Part shown: in pieces, positions 9,016-18,281 of the stretch
Layout: each line of letters begins with the position of its first letter
Position numbering within the stretch: position 1 is the first letter of the stretch
From: UBA7330 sp043554545
GTDB taxonomy: Bacteria > Bacteroidota > Bacteroidia > Cytophagales > Cyclobacteriaceae
DNA length: 64,000 bases
Assembly: GCA_043554545.1 (NCBI GenBank)
Contig: CP121337.1
Coordinates: forward strand, 1,550,001-1,614,000
Reading direction: 5' to 3'
Notes under the pieces: generated by a model
Seen by the model: the letters and a program-made list of their open reading frames with translations, nothing else
The model's database searches: none
What the model was told of the DNA's origin: nothing
Translations under genes and position numbers: made by a program

Positions 9016-9933
9016 TTAATGGTTAATCAGGAACCTTTTCCCTTCTTCAGCTAGTTCGGTATTTTCAAAGATATCTCTAGCTTCTTTAAGCATGGGTCTT
9101 AGGTCTTTGTAACGGGTGGAGAAGTGACCCAATAGAAGCTTGCCTATGTTGGCTTTTTTTGCCAGCGCTGCCGCCTGAGCTGCCGTGGTATGGTAGGTAT
9201 AATTTGCTCTTTCTTTCATGTCTTCCATGAAAGTAGATTCATGGTAGACAAGGTCTACACCTTTAATCCTTTCTTCGAGCCCTGGTATCAGCCTTGTATC
9301 ACTGCAATAAGCGTAGCTGTAAGGTTTTTTCGGTGGGATTGTGACTTCTTCTGACCGATATTTAATGTTTCCCTCTTTATCATAAATATCCTTTCCAAGT
9401 TTTAAGTCAAGAATCTCTAATGGAGTGAGTAAGTCAGGAATCTTATCCCGTAATAGTCCTCTTTTTTTTGGCTTTTCCTGAAACAGGAAGCCAGAACAGG
9501 GGATGCGGTGGTCCAGTGGAATGGTCTCAACGGTCAATTGAGTATCATCATAAATTTGCTCCTGCACATTCGGTGTCCATTCATGAAATTTTAAATCATA
9601 GCTTAGAAAAGTAGAAGAATACTTAAGTTGTATACTAATGATTTCCAGCAATCCGGGAGGACCATATATGTGAACATCTGATTTTTTCCCGTACAGATGT
9701 AAAGTGCTCAGAAGACCCATGAGTCCATAGTAATGATCACCATGCAAATGAGAAATGAATATCGTTTGTATCCGCGCTAGCTTAATCTTAAATCTTTTAA
9801 GTAAAAGCTGCGTTCCTTCACCACAATCAATAAGAAAGTACTTGTCCTGAATTCTTAAGATCTGTGCAGTATGATGTCTGTTATGCGCAAAAGCAGCAGA
9901 ATTTGACCCTAATATTTGAAGCTCAAGCGCCAA
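9016..9933 (-). CDS. rnz: ribonuclease Z
   Basis: A 305-residue metallo-beta-lactamase fold nuclease. The zinc motif is H62-L-H64-G-D66-H67, the GEGTQ motif lies near residues 38-42, and further metal ligands sit in YCSDTR, HEST and GHFS. The length is that of bacterial short-form RNase Z, which removes the 3' trailer of tRNA precursors. The tRNAs in this window carry no encoded CCA, so tRNA end processing by this enzyme is expected. It starts 8 bp after the STAS gene and lies 10 bp before yhhQ. Confidence 0.93.
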   Translation of the reverse strand: MALELQILGSNSAAFAHNRHHTAQILRIQDKYFLIDCGEGTQLLLKRFKIKLARIQTIFISHLHGDHYYGLMGLLSTLHLYGKKSDVHIYGPPGLLEIISIQLKYSSTFLSYDLKFHEWTPNVQEQIYDDTQLTVETIPLDHRIPCSGFLFQEKPKKRGLLRDKIPDLLTPLEILDLKLGKDIYDKEGNIKYRSEEVTIPPKKPYSYAYCSDTRLIPGLEERIKGVDLVYHESTFMEDMKERANYTYHTTAAQAAALAKKANIGKLLLGHFSTRYKDLRPMLKEARDIFENTELAEEGKRFLINH

Positions 9934-9941
9934 CTAGCCAG

Positions 9942-10322
9942 TTATTCAGATTTGCCTTCTTCTCTGAGGCCCTTCTCAATTTCATTCATGAATATGGCAT
10001 CAACTGCCTCCTCTTTTGTTGGGAGTATGTTAATGACTTTATCCAATTGGCTGATATTGATCAATTTCATCACGTGCTCGTTTACACCGTACAAAATGAA
10101 ATCTCCTTTTTCTGTAAAAATTCTATTCCCTACCAACAATGCACTTAATCCTGAAGAATCAGAATATTTTACCTTTTCCAAACTTAGGATCACACGAATC
10201 ACACCTTCTGCCTGAAGGGTCACGAATTCGGATTTTACTTCTGGAGCAACTGATGAATCCAGTTTCTCTTCGTCTATCGTTAGTATGGTGTAATGCTCTT
10301 GTCTATCTATTGAAAATTTCAT
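9942..10322 (-). CDS. STAS-domain protein (anti-sigma factor antagonist type)
   Basis: A 126-residue single STAS domain with the phospho-acceptor motif D55-S-S-G58 in KYSDSSGLSALLVG, as in SpoIIAA/RsbV. In that family a serine is phosphorylated by a partner anti-sigma kinase, and the unphosphorylated form binds the kinase. No such kinase is encoded here. Its ATG overlaps the purC stop by 4 bp and rnz follows after 8 bp, so it is embedded in a housekeeping operon. The last 15 or so residues are charged (EIEKGLREEGKSE). Confidence 0.85.
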   Translation of the reverse strand: MKFSIDRQEHYTILTIDEEKLDSSVAPEVKSEFVTLQAEGVIRVILSLEKVKYSDSSGLSALLVGNRIFTEKGDFILYGVNEHVMKLINISQLDKVINILPTKEEAVDAIFMNEIEKGLREEGKSE

Positions 10323-11260
10323 GATTTTATCGATTTTTCTATGTTGTTTTTGACGCGTTCAAGTACGTCCTGACTATCTGCCTTTGTGAATTTATTGCCA
10401 GTGATTTTTTCGTATAACTCAATGTACCTATCTGATACGGATTGAACAAATGCATCATCCATTTCCGGAACTTTCTGCCCATCTTTTCCTTGAAAACCAT
10501 TGGCGATGAGCCAACGACGTACAAATTCTTTGGAAAGTTGCTTTTGTTCTTCACCTTTATTTTGTCTTTCCTGATATCCATCTGCATAAAAGTATCTGGA
10601 GCTATCGGGGGTGTGAATCTCATCAATAAGTAGGATCTCATCTCCAATTTTCCCAAATTCATATTTCGTGTCTACCAGAATCAGTCCTTGTTCCGCTGCT
10701 AATTTTGTACCGCGTTCGAATAGCTGGAATGTATAAGATTCAAGTTTAGCATAATCAGCTTCACTTACAAGGCCTTGTTTTAAAATTTCCTCTTTTGATA
10801 TGTCTTCATCATGCCCTTCGTGTGCTTTTGTGGTAGGGGTGATCAAAGGGGTCGGGAGTTGATCATTTTCTTTTAACCCTTCTGGAAGACTTTCTCCACA
10901 TAACGTTCTTTTTCCATCTCTGTATTCTCGAGAAGCATGGCCTGAGAGGTATCCTCTGATGACCATTTCGACAGGGAAGGGGCTGCATTTTTTTCCAATG
11001 GTTACATTTGGATCAGGCACACTCAATACCCAATTTGGAACAATATCTTTTGTTTTTTCTAGAAACAGGGCAGCTATTTGGTTGAGCACTTGTCCTTTGT
11101 ATGGAATGGCTCGAGGTAATACCACATCAAATGCAGATATCCTATCTGTAGCCACCATTACCAACTGATCATTTATGGTGTATACGTCCCGGACTTTGCC
11201 CTGGTATTTTTGTTCCTGTCCTTTAAATTTAAAGTCTGTGAATTTTATCCCTTCAAACAT
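10319..11260 (-). CDS. purC: phosphoribosylaminoimidazole-succinocarboxamide synthase
   Basis: A 313-residue SAICAR synthetase, which joins CAIR and aspartate using ATP in purine biosynthesis. Landmarks are YQGKVRDVY (nucleotide-binding glycine-rich region), VATDRISAFDV, FPVEMVIRGYLSGHA and LILVDTKYEFG followed by IDEIHTPDSSRY. The length fits the longer, roughly 300-residue form. I chose ATG 11260 over a TTG nine bases upstream. It is the first gene of the operon purC-STAS-rnz-yhhQ. Confidence 0.95.
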   Translation of the reverse strand: MFEGIKFTDFKFKGQEQKYQGKVRDVYTINDQLVMVATDRISAFDVVLPRAIPYKGQVLNQIAALFLEKTKDIVPNWVLSVPDPNVTIGKKCSPFPVEMVIRGYLSGHASREYRDGKRTLCGESLPEGLKENDQLPTPLITPTTKAHEGHDEDISKEEILKQGLVSEADYAKLESYTFQLFERGTKLAAEQGLILVDTKYEFGKIGDEILLIDEIHTPDSSRYFYADGYQERQNKGEEQKQLSKEFVRRWLIANGFQGKDGQKVPEMDDAFVQSVSDRYIELYEKITGNKFTKADSQDVLERVKNNIEKSIKS

Positions 11261-11562
11261 GGAAAGCAAAGGTAATTAGATTTAGGAATACGTCTGTAAC
11301 TAATAATCTCCAATGAGTGCGATGATAGTTTTTTTAACTAACAAGAAATATCAAATTAGGTTTAGGCAATTGACTTAAGTCAGCCGTAAAAAACAACTTG
11401 AAAGCTTTACCATCTCCAAACAGGATCAAGAAATAGGAATTTTGCTTAATTGGAGTTCCAACGTTATGCCGTGACTTATGAACAAAACTGCTGAAATTCC
11501 CTCAGTATCTAACTCATGATTTTAAGTAACTATTGTAGTTATTAAACAATCATAAAATCAGT
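11261..11562. other. intergenic region upstream of purC
   Basis: 302 bp without a gene. It must carry the promoter of the purC operon on the minus strand and the 3' trailer of the MFS gene. I see no purine-riboswitch-like core, no repeat of the families found later, and no convincing terminator. Confidence 0.6.
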
Positions 11563-12789
11563 TTAGACAATTACTTTGTCTTTCTTCTTTTCATGGAAGA
11601 AAATGGCCACGAAAATCAGTACTCCAGCACATATATAGGCAGGCACTAACCACACACCCAGCCAGCTGGTTACCTCTTCTACAGTATATGCATCTTTTAC
11701 CCAGCCGGATACCAATGACCCGATAAACATCCCGATCCCATAAGTAGCCAGGGTAATTAAACCTATTGCCTGAGATTTGATTTTAGGCCCCGCCTTGGCA
11801 TCGGTATAGATTTGTCCTGAGACGAAAAAGAAATCATAGCAGATACCATGTAGCAGTATGGCGATATAAAACATCCAAACCAGGCTGTCTGCATTGCCAA
11901 AACCAAAGAAAGCAAACCGGGCAATCCAGGCAATGAGTCCAATAATAATGATTTTTTTGATGCCTAACCGAACATATAGAAACGGTAGAATTAGCATGAA
12001 TAGTACTTCAGAAACCTGCCCAAGTGACATGATGTTTTCTATTTTAAAACCCGTAGGATCAGCATCCGGGAATGAGAATATATAAGCATCTGTAAGTGCT
12101 GGGTTTGCCCAGGTATAGTAGAAGGCCAATGGGATACATATGATAATCGACGAAATGAAAAAGATGAGATAGGCTTTGTCTTTGAGTAGGACCAAGGCAT
12201 CTTTTCCCAGAATTTGTCCGAAAGAGATAGGGCCATCTGATGATGGTGGCGTTTTAGGTAAAAAGAAAGAGAAAATACCCAATACAATAGAAAACCAGAT
12301 GGTGAACTCAAATATCATTACATCACCTCCGATGCCCATGAACCCAACAACATTGGCAATTACAATCCAGGCGATGGTTCCTAGTACCCGAATAGAAGGA
12401 AATTCCTTTTCAGGGCTTTTCATCTGTTGCATGGAAATGGAAATGGCCAGCGAAATAGTAGGCGTGAAAGTGAAACAGTACAACAGAATCACCCAGAAAA
12501 AAGTGTTGGGATCATCGACTTGTATCAACCAGAACAAGACAGCAGCACCAGCAAGGTTTAGCCAACCCATTACTTTTTGAGCAGAAAACAACCGGTCTGC
12601 AAGTATCCCAACAAAAAAGGGTGCAGCTATCATTGCGATCGAAAAGGCTGCATAGGCCTGACCTACCTGATCGCCAGTAGCTCCCAACTCATTGGTCATG
12701 TATTTACTCATTTGACCATACCATGCTCCCCAGGCACAGTACTGGAGAAACATCATCGTAGAAAGCTGGAATCTGGTTGTTAATTTCAT
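11563..12789 (-). CDS. MFS transporter, nucleoside:H+ symporter-like family
   Basis: A 408-residue protein with 12 predicted membrane helices. It begins with the motif FLQYCAWGAWYGQMSKYM and ends in a lysine-rich tail. These features match the NupG/XapB-like nucleoside:proton symporter family, which is expanded in Bacteroidota and Planctomycetes. Many such homologues sit in sugar-utilisation loci, so the substrate here may be a nucleoside or another small metabolite. It is flanked by 100-300 bp gaps and looks monocistronic. Confidence 0.82.
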   Translation of the reverse strand: MKLTTRFQLSTMMFLQYCAWGAWYGQMSKYMTNELGATGDQVGQAYAAFSIAMIAAPFFVGILADRLFSAQKVMGWLNLAGAAVLFWLIQVDDPNTFFWVILLYCFTFTPTISLAISISMQQMKSPEKEFPSIRVLGTIAWIVIANVVGFMGIGGDVMIFEFTIWFSIVLGIFSFFLPKTPPSSDGPISFGQILGKDALVLLKDKAYLIFFISSIIICIPLAFYYTWANPALTDAYIFSFPDADPTGFKIENIMSLGQVSEVLFMLILPFLYVRLGIKKIIIIGLIAWIARFAFFGFGNADSLVWMFYIAILLHGICYDFFFVSGQIYTDAKAGPKIKSQAIGLITLATYGIGMFIGSLVSGWVKDAYTVEEVTSWLGVWLVPAYICAGVLIFVAIFFHEKKKDKVIV

Positions 12790-12901
12790 GTGGTTAAATT
12801 TAGCCCTAAACTATAAAATAACCGGAGTTAAAGAAAAGGAAAGCGTAAATCCTTCTCAAACATGGCCACAATGTATTAAATGGGTTTTTTGAATTGAGTA
12901 G

Positions 12902-14215
12902 TTATAATTCTTTGGTCTCGATCAGGTTGCCATGCTCATACACTTCAATTAGTTCAGGCACTCCTTTCTTATCATAGTATGTCCAGTCGCCATGGCGTTT
13001 GTTTCGGTGGTAGGCTCCCTCGTATTCCTTTTCGCCGTTCTTAAGATATCTGGTGTATAATCCCTGAAGCCAATTAAGCTTCCAGTTAGCGATAACTTCC
13101 GGCTTTTCATTAGGGAAATAATCTATGGCTTTTCCTGCTTTGTTGCCGAAGGCATACGCTTCTTCTTTGATTAGCTTTTTATCCTCATATACCATCCGCA
13201 CACCATGGAGTTTACCATCTTCGAATGGCTCAACCAGTGTTAAATGCCCTTTGTCATTATAGGTTTTCCAATTCCCATGGGGGAGCTCGTTTCTAATTGA
13301 TTTTTCCATCACCAGTGTGCCTTTTTCATTAAATTCCTGGATTTTGGCATCCATACCATAGTTACTGTAGGTGCCAGTAGTCTTGATTTTGCCATTGGAA
13401 TGATATTCGACGCTTTTTCCTTCGCGTGATCCATCTTTATAGGGTATGGTTGCTTTTTTGGATCCATCCTCAAAAAACACTTCGAAAGTACCATCCAGCC
13501 CACCATTCACATAGATACCTCTTGATCTAAGCATCCCATTTTCATAATAGTACTTTACAGACCCGTTTCGTGCACCCCTTTCGTTGACTACCTCCATTTC
13601 GAGTTGACCACTCGGGAAATAGGTTTTATAGGCTCCTTCCAATAAACCATTGACCAGTTCTGCCTCCAGTTTAATATTTCCATTTTCATAGTACTCACGC
13701 GTTGGTCCGTTGGGTTTTCCTCCCTTGTAAAATGTTTCCTCCTTTTTGTTGTCATTTGGATAGTAGGAGACTACCCATCCCTCCGGTTTTCCATGATTGA
13801 ATGTGGTTTCTGCTTTTAGTTCTCCGGATTCATTATAAGTTTTTAGTGATCCGGTCAGTGTATCATTGAGAAATAAGGCTTCCTGTATGAGTAAGCCATT
13901 TGGAGCAAATACCTTCGTAATGCCCTCTTTAAGACCGTTTTTGTAGTGAGTTGTTCTTTGGGTGGATCCGTCTTCATAGCGGTTGAGGAATTCACCCTGA
14001 CGTTTACCGTTTTCGTATTGGCCCTCGATAATTACTTCCCCAGATGGGCTAAACATTTTGTAATCACCATGTACCTGAGAACTGTCATTATTCAGAATGC
14101 TGTAGGTCTCCTTGATACTTCCATCAGGATAATAGGTATGGATAGGTGTCTGCGCTGACACTGACAGACAAAATAATGATAAGAAAAGTAGTAGACCTGT
14201 TTTTATATAACACAT
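12902..14215 (-). CDS. secreted MORN/YwqK-type repeat protein
   Basis: A 437-residue protein with a signal peptide (residues 1-21, ending SVSA). The rest is about sixteen repeats of roughly 23 residues with the pattern G-xx-YY-xx-NG-x-L-xx-E-xx-Y-xx-G (for example GPTREYYENGNIKLEAELVN). This is the MORN-variant repeat of YwqK-family proteins, whose toxin-antitoxin label in databases is weakly founded. The beta-hairpin repeats suggest a binding surface at the envelope. Function unknown; it stands alone between the MFS and thiolase genes. Confidence 0.8.
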   Translation of the reverse strand: MCYIKTGLLLFLSLFCLSVSAQTPIHTYYPDGSIKETYSILNNDSSQVHGDYKMFSPSGEVIIEGQYENGKRQGEFLNRYEDGSTQRTTHYKNGLKEGITKVFAPNGLLIQEALFLNDTLTGSLKTYNESGELKAETTFNHGKPEGWVVSYYPNDNKKEETFYKGGKPNGPTREYYENGNIKLEAELVNGLLEGAYKTYFPSGQLEMEVVNERGARNGSVKYYYENGMLRSRGIYVNGGLDGTFEVFFEDGSKKATIPYKDGSREGKSVEYHSNGKIKTTGTYSNYGMDAKIQEFNEKGTLVMEKSIRNELPHGNWKTYNDKGHLTLVEPFEDGKLHGVRMVYEDKKLIKEEAYAFGNKAGKAIDYFPNEKPEVIANWKLNWLQGLYTRYLKNGEKEYEGAYHRNKRHGDWTYYDKKGVPELIEVYEHGNLIETKEL

Positions 14216-14287
14216 AGATTTTTATAACCAGTGAACTGGAATCTATTTCATAACACAACACAAATAAACGAGATATTTCCGAAGAAA

Positions 14288-15466
14288 TTATGTTATCTGG
14301 ATGACGATGGCAGAAGCACCACCACCACCATTGCATATTCCAGCTACACCAATTTCGCCTTTTCTTTTGTTGAGCACATTGCTGAGTGTGGTCATGATTC
14401 TAGCACCTGAAGCTCCAAGGGGATGTCCAAGCGCGACTGCGCCACCTAATACATTGACTTTATCAGGGTCTAATTTCAAGGTCCTGTTGTTTGCGATTGC
14501 CACTACAGAAAAAGCCTCGTTTATTTCATAGAAATCTACATCTTCAGCTTGAATACCTGCATTTTTAAGTGCTTTGGGTATTGCCAGAGAAGGGGAGGTG
14601 GTAAACCAGACAGGGTCCTGGGCAGCATCGGCAAAACCAAGTATTTTGGCAACAGGTTTTAATCCTAAAGCGTCCATTTTCTCTTTACCCATCAAAACCA
14701 TGGCCGAAGCACCATCATTGATCGTAGAAGCATTGGCCGCAGTAACTGTCCCATCCTTGTTGAAGACAGGTTTGAGTGATGGAATTTTCTCGAAAAACAC
14801 ATTTTTATATTCTTCATCTGTATCCATGACTAAGGGGTCACCTTTTCTTTGGGGAATCTCTACGGGCACAATTTCGTCTTTAAAGTCACCATTTTCTGTG
14901 GAAGTTGCAGCCCGCTTGTAGGAATTAATGGCATACGCATCCTGCTCTTCTCGGGAGATGCCCATTTCCTTAGCTGTATGGTCTGCGCAGCTACCCATCG
15001 GAAACCCATTGTATACTTCCCATAGTCCATCGTGCATCAACCCGTCTATCAATTGGCCATGCCCATACTTATATCCATACCTTGCTTTAGGGATGTAATA
15101 GGGGATATTACTCATGCTTTCCATCCCACCAGCGACCACAACCTCATTAGCACCCAGCATGATTGATTGAGCGCCGAACATAGCTGCCTTCATACCAGAG
15201 GCACATACCTTGTTTATGGTAGAACATGGTACATGATAACCGATCCCTGCCCCTATGGCTGCCTGACGTGCAGGAGCTTGCCCAAGGTTTGCAGAAACTA
15301 CATTGCCCATGAAGACTTCCTCAATCTCTTTGGCAGGGATGCTTTTTTGATCTAGTGCGCCTCTAATAGCCATGCTGCCTAATGCGGTAGCAGAGAAAGA
15401 AGACAGACTGCCACCAAAACTTCCGATCGGTGTTCTAACGATTGAAACAATATAGACTTCTTTCAT
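14288..15466 (-). CDS. acetyl-CoA C-acetyltransferase (thiolase)
   Basis: A 392-residue thiolase. The nucleophile is C88 in NKVCASGMKA, the general base H348 in GHPLGASG and the second cysteine C378 in CNGGGGAS. Length and motifs fit biosynthetic or degradative acetyl-CoA acetyltransferases (AtoB/PhaA/ThlA), which interconvert two acetyl-CoA and acetoacetyl-CoA. The sequence alone does not fix the pathway direction. It lies 11 bp downstream of the batC stop on the same strand, so it may be co-transcribed with batB-batC. Confidence 0.92.
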   Translation of the reverse strand: MKEVYIVSIVRTPIGSFGGSLSSFSATALGSMAIRGALDQKSIPAKEIEEVFMGNVVSANLGQAPARQAAIGAGIGYHVPCSTINKVCASGMKAAMFGAQSIMLGANEVVVAGGMESMSNIPYYIPKARYGYKYGHGQLIDGLMHDGLWEVYNGFPMGSCADHTAKEMGISREEQDAYAINSYKRAATSTENGDFKDEIVPVEIPQRKGDPLVMDTDEEYKNVFFEKIPSLKPVFNKDGTVTAANASTINDGASAMVLMGKEKMDALGLKPVAKILGFADAAQDPVWFTTSPSLAIPKALKNAGIQAEDVDFYEINEAFSVVAIANNRTLKLDPDKVNVLGGAVALGHPLGASGARIMTTLSNVLNKRKGEIGVAGICNGGGGASAIVIQIT

Positions 15467-15477
15467 AATATTGACTT

Positions 15478-16314
15478 TTACCAGTCAGGCTTGCTTGGAT
15501 CCTGCTGTTGCGTAGGTTTTCGCTTTCGTTGCTGGATATATTGAAATTCGTTGTTTTTCATGGCCTCCAGAATCATTTGTGCTTTTTCCTCTGAAATATT
15601 CATTTCCTCCAGCTTTTCTTTAGTTCCGGGTTGTTCACTCTCTTTATTCTCTTCGTTAGGTTTTCCGGATTCCTCTTCTTCCTGTTGTTCTCCTTCTTTT
15701 CCTTCTTCATTTTCCTGATTCTGCTGCTGCTCCTCGTTTTCCTGATCAGATTCTGAATCCTGATCCTGTTGATCTTGCTGATCCTGGTTTTCCTGGTCTT
15801 GTTTTTCCTGATCCTGATTTTCTTCGTTTTGGTCTTTATTCTCTTCCTGGTTTTGATTGTCCTGGTTGTCCTGCTTTTGTTCGTTTTGTTTTTGGAGCAG
15901 CTTTTTTACCACCTCATAATCATACCTGGCTTCCTGGTTCAGCGGGTTGGCACGTAAAGAGGACTTCAGCATCGATTCAGCTTCTTCAAGGAGTTGGTTA
16001 TTTTTAGCCATGACACCCAGCTGCTGGTAAGCAATTGACTTGATTTCTTTATTGGAAGAGCTAATCAGCTGATTGTATGCACTTGTTGAGTTTGCGGAGT
16101 CATTGAGATGAAAGTAGCTATGGGCCATGTTAAGAAATACTTCGTCCTCACTGACGCCCATGCTATCGGTTAGTATTTTGTACTTAGCAGCGGCTGTCTC
16201 ATAGTTACCAGCTAAATACGCAGATTCAGCAGCTTTTTTCGTTTTATTGATCCTGCTAATATCAATCGGGTCAGGAGCAAAAATGATTAATAGGGTAAGT
16301 GCTAATGCTTTCAT
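15478..16314 (-). CDS. batC: BatC-type TPR protein with acidic low-complexity region
   Basis: A 278-residue protein with a hydrophobic N-terminal signal or anchor (residues 2-14), TPR-like repeats over about residues 20-135, and then about 90 residues made almost only of Gln, Glu, Asn, Asp and Lys. It ends with a conserved-looking region MNISEEKAQMILEAMKNNEFQYIQQRKRK. This architecture is that of BatC in Bacteroidota aerotolerance (Bat) operons. It overlaps the preceding VWA gene by 4 bp. The low-complexity stretch produces long opposite-strand frames that are not genes. Confidence 0.8.
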   Translation of the reverse strand: MKALALTLLIIFAPDPIDISRINKTKKAAESAYLAGNYETAAAKYKILTDSMGVSEDEVFLNMAHSYFHLNDSANSTSAYNQLISSSNKEIKSIAYQQLGVMAKNNQLLEEAESMLKSSLRANPLNQEARYDYEVVKKLLQKQNEQKQDNQDNQNQEENKDQNEENQDQEKQDQENQDQQDQQDQDSESDQENEEQQQNQENEEGKEGEQQEEEESGKPNEENKESEQPGTKEKLEEMNISEEKAQMILEAMKNNEFQYIQQRKRKPTQQQDPSKPDW

Positions 16315-17279
16315 ATCTTGATCACCTTTACATTGATTATTAAGTCAAGGAACAGCAGCAATAATGCAGCGCCTAAGAAGTAGAAATACTTGTTTGCCTT
16401 GGCATCCATCGTCTTCGCATCTCTCAACTCACCTTCAATGTCATTGATTGAGTTGATCATGCGTGACACATCATTCTGTGAGTCATTGATTTCAAAGTAT
16501 TTACCTCCTGTATTAGCTGCCAACTTCTTAAGTGATGTCTCATTTAATTGGCTAATTACATCTTCACCAGACCTGTCTTTTTTGAAGCCTCGACGGGTTG
16601 GGATTTTACTGCCCCTAGCAGTACCAACACCCAAAGCAAACAATTTGATCCCGGTACTTTCCACTTCGTTACTGACTTCTTCTGTTTCTTCTCCAAAATC
16701 TTCACCATCACTAATCAGGATGATGATCTTTGACGTTTGTTTTGCCTGTGTTTGTTTCTCATCATTTAATTTGTCAAGCGCCATTTTTAATGGAGGCCCA
16801 AAGTCCGTTCCTGTACTGGGGACCAGGTCTGTATTCAGCGATTGGATAAAGAGTGTCAACGCATTGTTGTCATAGGTGAGGGGGCATTGCATAAAAGCTT
16901 CATTAGAAAACATAATTAACCCAATCCGATCTGAACTGAAGGCTTCTGCAATGTTCTTTAATTCAAATTTTACCTTTTCAAGTCGTGAGGGTTGGATGTC
17001 CACCGCATTCATAGATTCTGAAAGGTCAATGCAAATAAACAAGTCTTTTCCGATCGATTTTACTTCCCGCGTCGTCTCTCCAAAGGATGGTCCCAGTAAG
17101 GCAACGATTAGGAGAAACATATAAATGCTGCGTAGCGATAGTTTCAGGACGGCTCTTCGGATAGAAGTACCCATCGCATTTTTAATTCTCAGAAGCCGAA
17201 ATAAGTAAAAAGCATAGAAAACAAGAAATGCGAGAATCGCCACTATTTCAAACACACCTATGTCATATGCCCATTTCAT
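16311..17279 (-). CDS. batB: BatB-type membrane-anchored VWA protein
   Basis: A 322-residue protein with two N-terminal membrane segments (about 10-30 and 50-65), a von Willebrand A domain (about 78-275) and a C-terminal membrane segment (about 300-318). The MIDAS metal site is D85-x-S87-x-S89 in CIDLSESM, with further ligands in STGTDFG and ISDGEDFG. Bat proteins are linked to oxygen tolerance and envelope integrity in Bacteroides and Leptospira. batA usually precedes batB, but here 128 bp and a divergent glycosyltransferase gene lie upstream. Confidence 0.8.
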   Translation of the reverse strand: MKWAYDIGVFEIVAILAFLVFYAFYLFRLLRIKNAMGTSIRRAVLKLSLRSIYMFLLIVALLGPSFGETTREVKSIGKDLFICIDLSESMNAVDIQPSRLEKVKFELKNIAEAFSSDRIGLIMFSNEAFMQCPLTYDNNALTLFIQSLNTDLVPSTGTDFGPPLKMALDKLNDEKQTQAKQTSKIIILISDGEDFGEETEEVSNEVESTGIKLFALGVGTARGSKIPTRRGFKKDRSGEDVISQLNETSLKKLAANTGGKYFEINDSQNDVSRMINSINDIEGELRDAKTMDAKANKYFYFLGAALLLLFLDLIINVKVIKI

Positions 17280-17407
17280 TCGTAGCCAAAATTAATGAAC
17301 TGCAACCTAAGGGCAAGACTTAAAATGAATCCATTAACGTTTTTTAATGATACAGTTGCTTTATGCCAGATGATTAGTGTTTTAGTAGTTGATTAAATGA
17401 AGTAAAC

Positions 17408-18133
17408 TTGTTGTTTTACAGCGCTACAGTGGCAATTCCAACAGGCACAAAGATCAGTATCATCATTCCCACCTTCAATGAGCAGTTGAATATTTCAAAG
17501 TTGGTGAAACATCTTTATGACTGTCAATATGGTTATATCGAGGAGGTTATTGTTGTAGATGGTGGTAGCGAGGACCTAACCTTATCTGAAGCGAAAAGGG
17601 CGGGCGCTAAGGTTGTTGAGTCAAAGTATCGAGGCAGAAGTATACAGATGCATGAAGGTGCGAGAAACGCAATTGGAGATGTCTTGTATTTTTTACATGC
17701 AGATACCTTTCCTCCCGAATGCTTTGATAAGCACATTGTAGCATCGATAAATCACAAAAGGTCCTGGGGAAAATTTCGGTTACAATTTGATGATCCTCAT
17801 TGGTTGTTGCGACTCATCGCGTGGTTTACCAGATACAATTGGCGTTTTTACACTTTTGGAGATCAGAGTCTATTTGTGAAAAAGGAAATTTACTTTTCTA
17901 TAGGTGGGTTCAATACGAAAATGAAAGTCTTTGAGGACACAGATCTAGGAAACAGGTTAGCAAACGTTTCATCAGGTATCGTGATGCCTGCCGAGGTAAC
18001 GACCTCAAGTAGGAGGTTTAAGGAGAATGGGACCACAAGGCTCACCCTTATTTATATCTATCTGTTGTTTGGCTACTTGTTGGGGGTTTCTAATACTAAA
18101 CTCTCAAAAAACTACCAGCAATGGATTAAATGA
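17408..18133 (+). CDS. family 2 glycosyltransferase, TIGR04283 type
   Basis: A protein of about 235-241 residues with the GT-A fold: KISIIIPTFNEQLNI near the N-terminus, VVDGGSEDLT, the metal-binding FLHADT, and GDQSLFVKK. These match the TIGR04283 subfamily, linked in some organisms to arsenosugar synthesis, although most members are uncharacterised. No ATG is available: the frame opens just upstream and candidate starts are TTG 17408, TTG 17411 or a GTG about 20 bases further on. A C-terminal hydrophobic stretch may associate with the membrane. Confidence 0.8.
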   Translation: MLFYSATVAIPTGTKISIIIPTFNEQLNISKLVKHLYDCQYGYIEEVIVVDGGSEDLTLSEAKRAGAKVVESKYRGRSIQMHEGARNAIGDVLYFLHADTFPPECFDKHIVASINHKRSWGKFRLQFDDPHWLLRLIAWFTRYNWRFYTFGDQSLFVKKEIYFSIGGFNTKMKVFEDTDLGNRLANVSSGIVMPAEVTTSSRRFKENGTTRLTLIYIYLLFGYLLGVSNTKLSKNYQQWIK

Positions 18134-18281
18134 AGTGACCTACTGGAGATATAACTGCGTGAAAATCAAGCTATTCATTTTTTCAGGTAAGATTACGGTA
18201 ACTCACACCAGGGCTTTATCCACTTCTTTGATAATTTTGTCCAGCGTGAGTATGTATTGGACTGGAGTAAGCTTGTAATTA

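Noticed and set aside
11261..11562. Purine riboswitch upstream of purC
   Set aside because: No three-way junction core or conserved loop motifs were found on the minus strand.
15769..15957. Leucine/valine-rich plus-strand frame opposite batC
   Set aside because: It is the antisense reading of the Gln/Glu/Asn low-complexity codons of batC.
18134..18281. Coding remnant on the minus strand (YKLTPVQYILTLDKIIKEVDKALV, then stop)
   Set aside because: It looks protein-like over about 25 codons but has no start and is closed by a stop just upstream; too short to support a pseudogene.
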